A DNA stretch of 64,000 nucleotides from Kappaphycus alvarezii (GCA_002205965.3 NADL03000032.1:434001-498000), one strand, 5' to 3'. Numbered from the stretch's first letter, positions 12,728 through 24,410 are shown. Notes: a model not told the origin generated them from the sequence alone. Numbers and translations are program-made.

Positions 12728-12740
12728 CACCCTAAAAGCT
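12728..12740 (+). repeat. Target-site duplication CACCCTAAAAGCT, left copy (partner 15989-16002)
   Basis: The 13-bp CACCCTAAAAGCT at the left edge of LINE-C recurs as CACCCTAAAAAGCT at 15989-16002. Joining the flanks at this site rebuilds the uninterrupted LINE-B' tail seen at 8262-8480, so the repeat is a target-site duplication from LINE-C integration. Confidence 0.85.
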
Positions 12741-15700
12741 GTTCCGAAATCTCTCGCTTGGAAGACGACAAATGCAAATGGTCTCCTGCTCGATCCTTCG
12801 CCACCGCTCTCCGGGACATCGATACGATAATACTTGCCAAACTGTCCGGCCTCCCTGGTTTCCCTGGAGCAGTCCCTCTGCCCCCCACCAGCAGCGGCAG
12901 GTGGATTCAAACGCCGCCGTACCCAGAATGCCCCTGTTCCGCCTCAAACGGATGGCTGGATTACGGTCGGTACCCCCAATGCCCAATCTCCCATCCCTCC
13001 GCTCCCTACTACACCAGCAGACACCAACCCCTATGGTCTCCTTGAACACATTCCCGCCCCCGATGCCGACATGGATCCTGACGCGTGAATCTCCCAGCTG
13101 TGAATCTAGTTTCAGGACCATCCAGTCACCCCTCACCTTCCGCTCCCTCCTCTCCGCCCCCTTCCCTGTTCTCACCTTCATTCCTCGCCCAGTCCAAGCC
13201 GCGGCTTACGAATACTTTGCTGCCTTGTACCGCGTTGTATCTGCTCCATCGCCGGAGCACAGGACTCGAGCCCTTCTGGAACTTCTTGCCATCCCGAAGT
13301 TGGTTTTCCGACACAACCGCCCCCGCGCTCTTGGCCGCCGCCGCAGGGAAAATTGCTCCAGCCTTGTTGACCGCATCCGCATGGCCTCTAGCCGCCTCTA
13401 TGATGACCTCTTCGACGAGGCCTCCTCGTTGTTCATCTCCGCCCCCCTCTCCGATTCCATCCCCTCCCACCCTCGCCCGCCCTGACACGGCCCTTCGCAG
13501 ATGCCGTCGCTTCCTCTCCCGGGTAGCCCTTCCCGGGCCACAGCAGCCCTTCTCCAAGTCGATCCCCCACTCTCCCCAGCGAAGCTACCTTTCAATCCTT
13601 GGCTTCACTTCATCCCCGCCCCCCATCCAATCACTCCCATGCCCCCTCACGGTTTGCCTCCGGCGCTAAAGTTCTCGGTCTCGGATGTCCGCCGTGCCAT
13701 TCACAGCCTGGATCCTTCAACCGCTCCTGGGGCCGATGGTCTATCCCCAGTGTTCCTGCGAATGCTGCTTCGCCCGGCAGGTGGGGTCACGCCCGGAGGG
13801 ATTGCCTACATGCCCTGACAAAGTTCCTCAACCTCTGTTTGAACAGCGATCTGCCGGCCGCGTGCCGCCCGTATTTCTGCGGAGGCCGTCTTACTGCGCT
13901 GCCGAAGCCAAACGGGGGAATCCGTCCGATCGCGGTTGGGCTTCTCTACCGACGCCTAATTTCTAGGCTCGCGGCACACAAAGCCACCCCCGCCATCCGC
14001 TCTACCTTCTGCCCCATCAGGTCGGGGTAGGCGTCAAGAACGGCACCGATGCAATAATTCATTCTGTGCGTCGTCTTTCCCAGAGATCCGAGTTCCACGA
14101 TCACGTCTTGGTCCAGATCGATGCTCGCAACGCTTTCAATTGCATCTCCCGCCAGCGCATTCTGGAAGCCGTACAGACACATGCCCCAGGCCTCGCACGG
14201 TGGGTACACTCTTGTTACGATGCTCCTACAGAGCTTGCTTTCGGACCCTACTATGTCCGTAGTTCAGAGGGCACTCAGCAAGGTGATCCCCTCGGTCCCT
14301 TGCTCTTTGCCCTGGCTCTCCATCCTCTCTTGCTATCGTTACAGGAGAAGTTCTCACCTGCCCTGAACGCTTGGTACGCAGATGACGGTAACATTGTTCT
14401 TCCTCGTCCCAAGCCGCTGCTGCCATCCGTTTCATCCAGCTTGAAGGAGGTCCACTAGGGTTCCAGCTCAACCTTGCCAAGACCCAAGTTTACGGCTTCT
14501 CCCCTTCCCACTCCCCTTTGGCACTTCCTTGCCCCTTTTCAACCCCCCCTGGTTTATCGTGCTGGGATCCCCGATTGGCTCGGACGCTTTTGTTTCCCAA
14601 TTTTTCGCAGGCCGCCAAAACGCAGTTGACCGCATCTTCCAATCCCTTCGAGACTTGGATGATGCTCAATTGGCTTTCCACTTACACCGCTTCTGCGCGA
14701 ACGCCTCCAAGGTCATGCACTTGCTACGTACGCTTCCCTCCACTCAATCTGCGGTTCTCGCCGCTAGCTTCGATCAGAAGCAGAGGGAAGCGTTCCACCA
14801 ATTGCAGCTGCCCTGTCCAGAGCGAGCCTGGCTCCAAGCCTCTCTCCCCTTCTCATGGGCGGTCTAGGTCTCCTGCAAACTTCAGACATTACCGAGGCTG
14901 CATACGCAGCATCTGTAATTGATTCTTTTGACTTATCTCCGACCTGCTTACCTTTCCCAGGACCGCCACTTGGAAGAGATCCCTCGGTCGCCATCTCGCT
15001 CTTATCCTCCCGCCACCCGCAGCTGTCTTCGTCGCTTACAGCTACGGCTCTTTTCGAGCGTTGTTCATCGCCGGTCCCCGGCGAAAGGCTCCAGTCTGCG
15101 ATCACAACTGAACTCATGCTATCGAAGTCCGATAGTTGTTCTCGTCCGCGGCAGCCCACGACCGAGCACGGCTCCTCTCCGTGCGCACATCCTCCGCTCG
15201 TCTGTTTTCTCTTCGCTTCCTCACCCCCACCGCGGTACGTACATGTCCTCTTCCGTGGAAAGTCGCTCTGGCTCTACGTCTCGGCATCGCGCTATTCCCT
15301 GGATCTACTCGCTGTCCGGTCTGCTCCCGCCGCTCGGCCGACATCGCACCCGTCTTAGATCCAAGTGGTCAACACGCGTTGACCTGCAAATACGAAGACG
15401 GAATGACTCGTCGTCATCACATCCTCCGCAACGTTCTTGCCCGCTACTGCAAGGAAGTTGGGATCGTCGCCCTCGTCGAACATCCGCTCCTCTACCAGGT
15501 TCCCGACTCATCTGGGCATTCGGAGTCCCCCGTGCTACGAATGGACATTTACATACCCGCTGCATACGGGCTTCACAGTACCGATATCGCCGTCGACGTT
15601 ACTGTTGCCCACCCCTCCGCACGCCGCCACATTTCGCCAAGTACGGTTACGCAGGCGCTGCCGCAACACTCGCAGAGCGCGAGAAACATCGTCATTACGG

Positions 15701-15988
15701 CACTTACTGCAACCGAAACGATATCCTCCTCTCCCCCGTCGGGATTGATATCTATGGCGCCTTGGGCGACGACGGCAAGGTTTTTTCCGCCGCCTTGCTT
15801 CCTTCGCTGCTTCCCGTCGCGGTTCCTCCCCTCAACAGGAGCTCCGCGACTTCGTTACCCGTTTTGCATTTAGTCTCCAAATAATGCAGGCGCGACAGTT
15901 TCTACCCGCCGCCCGCATCCGTAGTTAATTTATGAATACCCTCCGCACGCTTCTGTGCGACATTATACAACCAATAAAGATTTACCAC
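12741..15988 (+). mobile_element. LINE-C: RLE-type non-LTR retrotransposon inside LINE-B'
   Basis: A 3.25-kb element bounded by a 13/14-bp target-site duplication, so both ends are known. It has a short 5' leader, a Pro-rich N-terminal region, reverse transcriptase, zinc knuckle and endonuclease, and a 3' UTR with an AATAAAG polyadenylation-like signal near 15972. No poly(A) tail is seen at the junction. Its length and intact ends suggest a near full-length copy, the youngest insertion of this nest. Confidence 0.88.
12834..15884 (+). pseudogene. LINE-C polyprotein (reverse transcriptase, zinc knuckle, restriction-like endonuclease)
   Basis: The N-terminal ~250 residues are Pro/Ser-rich. Reverse transcriptase blocks: VRRAIHSLDPSTAPGADGLSP near 13690 (cited in part; the usual Gly-Pro-Asp block), LTALPKPNGGIRPIAVG near 13888, VQIDARNAFNCISR near 14130, GTQQGDPLGPLLFAL near 14271 and AWYADDGNIV near 14369 (intact catalytic YADD). 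Further on: GLGLLQTSDITEAAYAAS near 14858, a knuckle CPVC...GQHALTC near 15320-15390, RRHHILRNVLARY, then LRMDIYIPAAYG...IAVDVTVAHP near 15537-15613, the endonuclease signature. There are several frame changes at short homopolymers; all catalytic motifs survive. It may be a recently active element carrying assembly indels. Confidence 0.85.
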
Positions 15989-16039
15989 CACCCTAAAAAG
16001 CTACCTTCAGGCCAGCCATCAAGCAGGCCGCATTGGACA

Positions 16040-16871
16040 TCACGGCTGCTGCAGCGTGCCTTTGCAACAAAACCCCCGAACCATTCCGTACGTCTCCAAT
16101 GCCCTCACGGCCACGTTCCCTGCCATGTCATTTAGCACTGCACATGCATCCGGGTGCCACCCTCCAAGAGTGGAGATTGGCACAGGCACGAGCCTACCTC
16201 TGGTGGAGGTCGCGATAAAAGATTGATATCTTCTCTGCTTTGCATTTCGCGCTGCATTCAGAGAGGACATCGGGTTGAAGGCCCTCACTCTCCTGTTGGA
16301 GAGAGCGAGGGGACTCACGAGGGTAACATCAAAAAAGTCTGTCCCTCCGCTACTTCCCATTGCCTGTATGTCGGGTCTCGTGCGGTGGAGACCATGGCGT
16401 GGCTCTACGACAGGATGACGAGCAGCTCTTGCCAGGTCTTTTGCGAGGTTTACTTGGGGATCATTTCGGATGATCCTGTGGGCCCCCTGCAAGCAGTTCA
16501 TGAAATTATCGCCATGTACATCGAGTGTTTCCGGGCAATTCCTCCTCGGGCATGGCGTGCCAGGGTGAAAAAGTGGGACTTGACAGTAGTATTGAAGCCA
16601 CACCGAGAATTCTCGAGGTTCAATGCTTGTCTGTAGTCCGGGGCATGGGGGACAATATACCCATTCCTTAGCTCCCGGGAGGGCCATAGACGCGCGAAAC
16701 GCCTTCCTCCTCGAATCCCCAAGAGGAATTCGTTCTTGCACCGCTTCATGGATTGCGTCCGTCAGCCTCTTTTGCGATGGTGTTTTTTGCGAGCAAATTA
16801 CACTGAACGGGATAATCCTAGACGGCAGGCAAGAGATCGACCACCTCCTATAGGCGTCTGCAGCTGCTTCG
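16040..16871 (-). pseudogene. LINE-B' C-terminal domain (zinc knuckle plus endonuclease)
   Basis: Minus-strand reading opens at the truncated edge (EAAADAYRRWS near 16870). It runs through CPPCPGLQT, EFSVWLQYYCQVPLF, the knuckle CPRRNCPETLDVHGDN...C, then RTRPDIQAMGSSGGTDFFDV, where RPD...D is the restriction-like endonuclease core. It ends KGTLQQP-stop near 16040. The same blocks appear in the element at 57560-59845. The open frame continues past 16871 to 17122 by chance, but that extension is antisense of LINE-A and not part of this protein. Confidence 0.85.
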
Positions 16872-17375
16872 TACGAAGTGCCTCTCCTCATCCCTGGCAC
16901 AGAGCTTCGGCCCGCGGACATCCTTGTCCACCCTCCCGCCGATCCTAGCAACGAAGAGACACGGCCTGTGGCGTGTGACATTACCGTCGTCACCCCGTTC
17001 AAAGCCGCCGTCCGCACCAAGGCCACCTCGGCCGCTGGCGGTGCTGCCGCATTGGCGCACCGGGACAAGTTACAGGACCTGGAACGCAAGCTGTCGCGCC
17101 GCCCCCCTGCACCGTCCGACACCCCGACCCGTGCACCGAACTTTACGTTTCAACCGATTGCGTTTGATTCTCTCGGTGCGCCTGCCCCACAAACCATTGT
17201 TTTGCATGAGGAGTTAATCCCGCGAATAGCGCAGAGGAACAATACGAATGCAGGCGTGATACGCCGGCGTGTGTATCAGCGCCTTAGTTGCATCATCTGG
17301 TCGTCTATCCCTATGGCTATCTGCTCGCACACGCCTCTGCACGTGACCGACGTGGACCATCCGGTTAGTTCCTAG
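16872..17375 (+). pseudogene. LINE-A copy 1 C-terminus (restriction-like endonuclease)
   Basis: Continues the LINE-A reading frame after the nested insert. YEVPLLIPGTELRPADILV is followed by RPVACDITVVTPFKA, the RPD...D endonuclease core, then TKATSAAGGAAALAHRDKL, LQDLERKLS, and the element terminus TPLHVTDVDHPVSS-stop. Copy 3 shows the same blocks at 51740-52205. This segment is open throughout. Confidence 0.88.
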
Positions 17376-17911
17376 CCCTATAGTCGGATCCCGCAGTGGA
17401 CACCGTAGAAACTATTTGATGTAAACTTTTCATATACCGAAGTAAAGTTTCCAAAGTATCCCTGAGATCCTGTCAACAGTGCCAGTCTGAAATTCATGAC
17501 AAAGGGAGCTAAAGTCTCCACTCATGGACCTGTCTACGGAAATCTTTTGAATAGACGACGAAATAAACAACTCTTTGGACTTAACATACAGACGCAGTTA
17601 ATGGTCTACGTCAAGTAGCTAATTATGAGTGATGCATACGACTTTCCTTCATCGAATTCTCGGCGGCGGCGAGTATTTCTGCAGCAGAGGTACTGACGGG
17701 CACGATGTGCAAAACATACGAAATTGCATGGTAAACTGAATAAAATGAACAGAGTGGTGAGGCTGAGGAGCCAATCCATCCAATACAGCTGCTTATTGAG
17801 GCTACTGCTGACTTATTCGCCTGAGTAAGAGACTCATTTGATCTCTTGCGTCATCGACTGGTGAGCGCGTATTCATTTAAGGTTGTTATGTTATCGTCAG
17901 CGTTACCTTTA

Positions 17912-17985
17912 AAGCGGGAAGGTTTGGGCGGTTTACTCTTGGCAGATAAATTCGACTCCATCCTCAAGTACTCCAGACATGTAAA
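17912..17985 (-). repeat. Very short LINE-B' 3'-terminal tail (antisense)
   Basis: Matches the outermost ~70 bp of the LINE-B' 3' UTR at 12612-12680 (GGTTTGGG.GGTTTACTC, then CTCCAGACA). It is an extreme 5' truncation, lying just beyond the end of LINE-A and again on the minus strand. Confidence 0.6.
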
Positions 17986-17990
17986 AATGT

Positions 17991-18066
17991 ATCTGTTACA
18001 CGCTGTGTAATAGAGACTTGTTCGCTTTTGTTATTTCTGTTCTCTATTACACAGTAGTGTAACATA
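17991..18066. repeat. Inverted repeat / foldback hairpin
   Basis: A 26-bp left arm at 17991-18016 (ends TGTGTAATAGAGA) pairs with 18041-18066 (starts TCTCTATTACACA) with about three mismatches and a 24-base loop. It could be a minimal foldback element or a structured RNA; no ORF is inside. Confidence 0.6.
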
Positions 18067-19119
18067 GAAACTGCATTGTCTTGAATGATTTTTGAAGCTT
18101 GAGCCCGACGTCATCGCTTTATTTACTTGGCTGTATTCTAAATAGTACAATTATATAGTTACACCTCTACTTTCTAGGAAGTTCTACTGAATTGAATTAA
18201 CACAAATATAGAAGTTCTAGAGTACTGTAGAGCTACAGTACTGTACATACAAAGGGGGCTCAACTGGATTCTTGAGAGAATACAGGTACAATACATTGAG
18301 TCTTTGCCCTCAACTTTCTGAAACCCACTTTACATCATCTTATCTGCTCCTTTACCAGTGCCCCGGCTGCCTCCCTCTCTGTATCAGTGGTAACATCGCT
18401 TTCGCCGGCTCCGCTACTGTTTCGCTTTCGCCTTGCTCTAGTTTGAGGTTTTTTACACATTGATTTGTTTTTTTGTGCATTTCTGAATTTTTGGGAAAGT
18501 TTTGCTGTCAGTTTACTTTAAGCAAAATCGCATATGCTGTACTTGCTGGCTGTATTGCCAAGTTCAGAAGGTTAAATGTGGGCTGGAGTGCCAAGTACCC
18601 TAAACCTCATTGTTCCACACAGGCCACGTTTACTAGTTGGAGATGTTAGTAACCGGGAACTTGAGGGTGCAGCAAAGGCTGTTTCCCTAGGAAATCTGTA
18701 CATGTAGCGTACAGGCTTCACTTAGCTGCGTGACCCTGTACAGAATACTAAGTTGCCTTAGTAAAGCCGTGCTTCTGATCAAGTCCCCATTTGAGGGTCC
18801 TCTGTAAGTATTGCTCTATAATCCTATTGCACTTGTTGGCTGCTGACTATGCGCACCAACTGGGTCACGGATTCAGGTAACGGTTTATAGGGTCGACTTG
18901 GACTGGACTTGAACTAAGGTGCAGGTGCTCAGAACAGGTAATATTTTGTAATTGGCCAGCTTAAGGTCGGCTTGAGAGGCTTTCCTATAGAGTAAGGAGA
19001 ATTAATGAGTCAAACCGGAGTGTACAGTAGGTGTGATCAAAGCTGCCGGTGAGTCACTCTCTTCTGCCCAACCGTCGTCCAGGGACAAATTCCTTGCAGA
19101 TTTCAACTTACGGTGCTTG

Positions 19120-21070
19120 TATTCAACTCTAGTGGTCGATTTAAGGCATTAAGTAAGGGGTTTGTTGAACATGTCTTTCCTCAAATCAAATAAGACTGTG
19201 TTGTTCGATAGGACTCGAGATGCGTTAACGGTTCGGTCATGGCTGCATTCAGTCGAAAAATACCCAAGGCTTACTACGTGGATCAGAGCGAACTTATCAG
19301 TACCCAGAATTCCATTGAATTTGCTTCCAAATTTATGTAAGGTACCTCCGCAAACTGGTGGTACAAGCCTGTTCCTGAAAACATTGTCCCGCCGACGTGG
19401 GAAGCTTTCAAACTCTTAGTTGAAGCTGAGTTTGTTCCCCTGGATAGTGTTATCAGAGCTCGTGACAAGCTTAGCAAGCTCCAAAAGAAAACAACTATGA
19501 CTGCGTATCTTTCGGAGTTCAGGAATTTGTTTATAAATATTCCCGGTATAAGTGAGTCGGAAAAACTGGCGCGGTTCTGTGGAAGTCTCAAACCGCATCT
19601 TCTGCTGAAAGTACGTAAGGGGAATCCATCCAAGTTCCAAGCTGCTACTAGTACTGCTCTCAACGTTGATTTTATTTTACGGAGCAGGTTTCTTCACTGG
19701 CAGAGGTTCATTTTCAAAAAATCGAGATGCCTAAGGCCCTATACCAATGGAGATAGGTAACCTGGAACGTAGTACCAATGAGCAGCGTCAGAAAGATTTG
19801 CTGGAGAACCGATGCTTTAAGTTCCATAAAGTGGGATGAAGACCTTGCAAACACAAAAAAGGAAATGGGAATAAAGGTAACAGAGGTGGTAATCGCATAC
19901 TGGCGAACAACACAGAGGCAGGACACAGTAATGATTTGAATGGCTTTGACTCGAGAAACTAGTTGTCCCACCAGACTTGGTTAACGCTCAGGTGAGACCA
20001 GTTGTGAGTGTGAACAGATGTCCCAATGAGCAGAGTGAAACTGCTGTGGACATCACGGGAGCTAAATTATCTGAGGACAGGAAAAAGTCGAGAATCTCCG
20101 AAGCCGAGTCTAATAGAATCACTTCTAGTCATGATAAATGCATCCCAAATGATAAATCTATAACAGTGGAGCCTTTTTTAGTGCTTGATGTTAGACTGCA
20201 TGGAAAAGCAGTCAAAGTATTAAAAGACGATGGATGCAATATAAGCGTGGTTTCAACTGAGTTCCTGAAGAGAAACAGGGATTTGTTTGAGATTCGGCGT
20301 GAAAGAGTCGTTTTTTGCCATTCCCAAAAGGGTATTAAGGAAGAGGCATCTGAACTCATTTTCGACGGAACTATGCGATAAGGTGATCATGCGTACAATT
20401 CTAACTAGGCTGTCTCCCAGACTAGTTATGACGTTCAGTTAGGAATGGCGTGGCATGTTGACCACAATCCAAATGTTGATTACCAACGACGGATTGTGAC
20501 GTTGAAAGATGTTTCTATTCCAGTGATTGATCCCGATGCCGAAAACCGTATTGATGTTTCCAATTTGGGAGTGAAGAAACTTAGACGAATCCTGAGGCAT
20601 GGAGGTGACTTCTAAGTTTTCTGTTACTTGAAGTTCACAATTTGAGAGAAATGAAAGATTCTGATTTCAATGGGAAACCAAAAAGATTACCGGAAAGTAT
20701 AAAGAGGTCTTTTGTGAGGTTTTGCCAAATGGGCTCCCTCTGATTCGATCAGTGGACCATGGGATCCAAGCGAGGAAAAGCTAAAATCAAAATAACAGTG
20801 GATTTACCTGCGTTCATGGGGTCGCCGTGCTCTACAAGAAGTATGGATCGGTTAAGTTATACAGTTTTATTGCGATAAAACATCTCAAGAGCATATGGAA
20901 AGCTCAATATAATTAAACAACTCGGTTTCCCTTAGCCTTTTGCTATTTTCAAGGTTTATAAATCATTCAGGCGGTACGTGGCAGCTGGCAAGAATTTACA
21001 ATTACCAGAGCAATTATTTCCCACGACAGCGACCGAACAAGGATAACGGTAGGCATAGGGTAAACTGATT
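19120..21070 (+). mobile_element. Broken Ty3/gypsy-type LTR element (fossil)
   Basis: Plus-strand remnant with, in order, a Gag-like region (about 19160-19700: ALTVRSWLHSVEKY, then LDSVIRARDKLSKLQKKT), an aspartic-protease-like region (about 20160-20260: LKDDGCNISVVS) and a faint start of reverse transcriptase (to about 21070). It is heavily broken in many places and old. No clear pair of terminal repeats was found; a weak LTR-end-like sequence lies just upstream near 19075. Confidence 0.65.
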
Positions 21071-23043
21071 CGAAGGAGGACCAAATTAACAACGTTTCAG
21101 GACACATAATTGTGCTCTATGAGGCTCATCGCACCCATCATTTCTTTGATACAAAAAATAAGAGGTAATTTATTCGACAGATTAAGGTGATTGATATACC
21201 TCCGATCTGTGGTTTGGATTTTTCTTGGATGGGCGACCGGTATCATCGAAAGGTTGGTGCTTGATATCGGTTGATTTTCTCCTAGTAGAGCCCAGCCTGG
21301 TGCAGATTGAACGTAGATGTCTAGCAGAACTACAACTGCCTGTAGGTAAGTTCTGTTGATGCCTACGACCGCGAAATTAGGCCCCAGGCGTGCTGCGATG
21401 GAGAGAAGTGCGCAGATAGCGACGAACTAAGAGGAAGCGGGATATTTGCATTCGTTCTTATTGAACTTGCCTTGCTTGATGTGAGGTTCCAAACGACATC
21501 TAAGTTTCAGCTTTTTCCTCCTCTTCCAAACTGGAGACATTGAGCTGCCGGGCTACGTGGAAGCTATCTCTGATTTTTGGAATGCAGTTGTCCCAGTACC
21601 TGTGTGCACATCGACGAAGTGAAGGATGGGGGGTGAGCGCGCCAATACAAGTCAAGTCGATCATAAACCCCCAACAATCTTTCCGAGTGCAAATAGGCGG
21701 CTATGAGCGGGTCGTTCAAACAAAGCGCACGCGTAGCAACGTTGAGGTGCCTCTTTGAGTGCTTTTTGCAGGACTGGATTGAAGAACTTAGCACATCTTC
21801 GCAATGATACCATATCGTTTATTGTGAGCTGAAAAATAAAATAGATTTTTTCGAATCTCTATGCTGTCCTTGTATTCTTGCACTCGTTTGAGGTTCCAAT
21901 CTAATAGGAAGATGTTAGGAGCGAAGTGGAGTTTCATAACCCTAGGAAGGGGGATGTCTTGGAAGGTACCAAAAACAGCTACATCCTCATTCCAGCGGCA
22001 TCAGTTCGGCCGGCTGCCTCCTGATAAGAAATATTTTTTAGTTATGTCAGAATTTTCCTGCACCCCTGCCGGAATAGTCATATAGTCTTGTGGTTTCTCG
22101 AAACCAGGTGTCTTGTGACAGATCTCGTTACCAACAAGAATCAAGAAGAATCAAACTGGTTATTTTGATATGAAAAAATGAATGGATGATTCCATGCAAC
22201 AAGGACTCGTAACTGCAAGGGGCCAGATAATAGTTATCCCTTTCGGGTATCGGCAGCCCCGAAAATATCTGTGAATGAACCTCGCGATTGAGAGGCCCCA
22301 ACTTGTAGTCAATCCCAAGGTGCCTTCAAAGTTCCTGAGCTGATTCTTCACCAACGGTGCAACCGGAAAAGCCTAGATTGACGAGGTAATTTGGTCTCTT
22401 TGACCACAATTCACGTCGGATGGTGCTCCATATTTGAAAAAAAGGCTTTTCTGTCGGGTTTCACGGAGCCTCTGCAAAAAACATTTTCCGGAGGTCTTGT
22501 CAGAATCCTCTTTTCTGTGGAGCTGACGAGTGATCCAAATGGGATACTTGTATTTCCTTCAACCGACCTTATGGCCCTTCTCGCCTCTGCAGATACAACT
22601 TTGAGCTGTTTTCGGACAATTTAAGTGACTTTTCGTATTTCTGGTAACTGCTTCTAATTCTAATCGGAGCGTTAATTCCGCATTTTGGAGCCACCATTGA
22701 TACTATTCCTCTTTCTGTTACGTGACTCTATGCCTTTGTTGGAGTTTATATCCCGGAAGGAATGAGTGCTGGGGCTAGGTAATATGAACCTGGCCTTATC
22801 ATGAGATTTTTTGATACTTTGCCTTGCACATGGATATCTTCTTTGATAAGTAAACGAAGTCGATATCACTTCTAGGGGATCATCTCTTGGATCCACTGCT
22901 CGACGGAATTACCCGAAATAACGCCCATAAGTGCCCTCAATTACTTCTTGAAACCCCAAGAAAAGTCTATGAAATGATTTATAAATCCAACTTGTGGTAG
23001 GCCATTGCAATCTGACATTATTCCTTGAAATCATAAGTTTCTC
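21071..23043. other. Repeat-derived interval without recognised genes
   Basis: AT-rich sequence. A minus-strand open frame at 21564-21794 faintly resembles a gypsy reverse transcriptase palm region, but too weakly to call. Nothing else is recognised on either strand. Confidence 0.3.
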
Positions 23044-23433
23044 TCACAATACCTTGCATCTGCTGAAATTCGTTCTCCCCTCTGATGTTTCATTCCTTTC
23101 TATAGCGTTTCTTGGTGTAATGGATAAGTTAATCTTGAAGTTTTTTGGCAATATCTCATCCATCATGGCGTTTTCCACAAGTGTTTGTGTGAGGACCTGA
23201 CCGACCTGCGATGATAAAGTTACAAAGTTACATCCATGTGACGCATGTGCTTGTAAAAGAGTCCTTGAAAGCGACTTGAAAGCATCGGAAGTAGATTTTT
23301 TCTTCCTCGAACAACCCAATGTATTCTGAAATGGCTTGATCATCCTGCTCTCCTGCGTCATGAGTGGATCCCCAACAACGATGTTCACTATCTCAAGAAC
23401 TACCTGCACATTATGTTCCACTAAAGACACCAA
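23044..23433 (-). mobile_element. Gag-like fragment of an LTR element (fossil)
   Basis: Minus-strand open frame of ~130 residues whose layout matches the minus-strand frame at 31420-31746: a VVLEIVNIVVGDPLM block against AALQLVKLVFVDPLI, and SSQVGQVLTQTLVENAMMDE against SSQIGEVLAIALLNKEMLEE. The two lie at similar distances left of related LTR-like repeats (25101 and 31985). This suggests a Gag-like protein of one family; the family is not identified. It is a fragment. Confidence 0.5.
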
Positions 23434-24089
23434 TCTTCCTGAACCGGTCTTGTTCGTCGAAAAGGATACAATGGGCGGCTGAAAGGCCCTTTTGGAGTAG
23501 AATGCGATTAAGAAGCTAAAATGGGTCTTGATTTTGCGATTTTAACCGTGATCTTTGGCTTTCTTTATAGTAGAGACAGTTCGGAGAAGTTCTTGTGCCT
23601 TTATCGATAGTCGATGTCTGGATGAGACTCCGTAGACTTGAGAATCTCTGAGTTTCAGGAATTTTCAGGTGCTGAGCCCATGACTGTGGTACGTAGTGGT
23701 CGCTGTGTAGCTCCGAAAGAGTCGCGGGGATCAAGAAAATGAATGAGGATAAAGTAGTGAGCGACGACAAAGGTAAAGGGCAGCAGCAGAAGTACCCCTT
23801 ATGGTCAAGCAGATGTGCCCGTCTAACCTCCGGAGAGGTGTTTGTGGTGCATCGCGAGTGGTATGTCAAAAAATAATTGGCCGGTAACAACCGGTATCGC
23901 AAAAGAGAAAAAGAAGAAAATATCGGCCGACAGCCAATCAGGGGACAGGATCGGTACTTTGTGTCGCCCAGTGCAACTAGAGTTAGGTTACAGGGCCTGG
24001 CAGCGACAATCAAATCCAATAGTGCAGCACCGTAAAGGCAATTTTTAATGATATTTAGGTTTTTACTACTGTCTCGCTACATTTTGATT

Positions 24090-24410
24090 TTTTCCGTTCT
24101 CTATATAAACCGTGATCGGAAAGCGCTCGGGCCTTGATTCACTCCCCCAGACAAGCATTGAAAAAAATTCCAAAGCAGATCGCTTTGAACTTACGGTGTG
24201 GGCATCGAAGTTCAAGAGGGGTAATACCCAAAAAGACTACAGTGTTCTTTCTCTGTTGGGACTCACGGTGCCTAGCTCGTATTTTTAAGAAAAAATAACT
24301 GCAATAGCTGCCCATCTTTTCTCGCAAGAACTCATTCATTGATTTGCGGAAGGTTTCGGGTTGGAGGAATAAGGAAGCCACCTCGGACTCAAAGGGACCA
24401 CGAACAGTAA
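24090..24410 (+). repeat. LTR-like or promoter-like repeat 'X', copy 1
   Basis: Starts with a TATA-like CTCTATATAAA near 24099. The segment 24160-24290 matches 47265-47411 (AACTTACGGTGTG...TTCAAGAGGGGTAATACCC; then GGACTCACGGTGCCTAGCTC). The nature of the repeat is not certain; the TATA-like start and dispersal fit an LTR. Confidence 0.5.

Larger units (their letters stand above)
12610..16871 (-). mobile_element. LINE-B' 3' fragment inserted antisense into LINE-A, itself split by LINE-C
   Basis: A 5'-truncated non-LTR element of about 1 kb in two pieces: its 3' UTR end at 12610-12740 and the rest at 15989-16871. In minus-strand reading it carries the C-terminal zinc knuckle and endonuclease region, a stop near 16040, and a 3' UTR ending beside the LINE-A target. 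It belongs with the element at 57560-59845 at protein level but is a distinct subfamily with a different 3' UTR. The same tail occurs at 8262-8480 and 17912-17985. Confidence 0.85.
9480..17412 (+). mobile_element. LINE-A copy 1: RLE-type non-LTR retrotransposon, split by a nested insertion
   Basis: Non-LTR retrotransposon with a low-complexity N-terminal region, reverse transcriptase, zinc knuckle and restriction-like endonuclease. The left limit is set by protein similarity to copy 2 (VLQAF...HVRDI near 9493 against TLQAF...HINDI near 41635). The right limit is set by nucleotide similarity to a tail at 57470-57558 (ATAGTCGGATCC). Bases 12610-16871 are foreign: reading from 12609 straight to 16879 gives CHYEVPLLIPG, which aligns with DFEVENLFPG of copy 3 without a gap. 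A 7-bp duplication TACGAAG flanks the insert. The copy is dead, with several frame changes. 'LINE-A' is a local label. Confidence 0.88.
17413..19119. other. AT-rich non-coding interval with small repeats
   Basis: No gene recognised. It contains a LINE-B' tail (17912-17985), a hairpin (17991-18066) and a near-perfect 22-bp palindrome AGTACTGTAGAGCTACAGTA plus CT at 18221-18242. The stretch near 19075 (CAACTTACGGTGCTTG) weakly matches the tandem-unit repeat at 24160-24290 and 47265-47411 and may be the end of a long terminal repeat before the next element. Confidence 0.35.

Noticed and set aside
16040-17122. A single 360-residue minus-strand protein
   Set aside because: Only 16040-16871 is LINE-B' coding sequence. 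The part from 16872 to 17122 is antisense to the LINE-A endonuclease and is open by chance across the insertion boundary.
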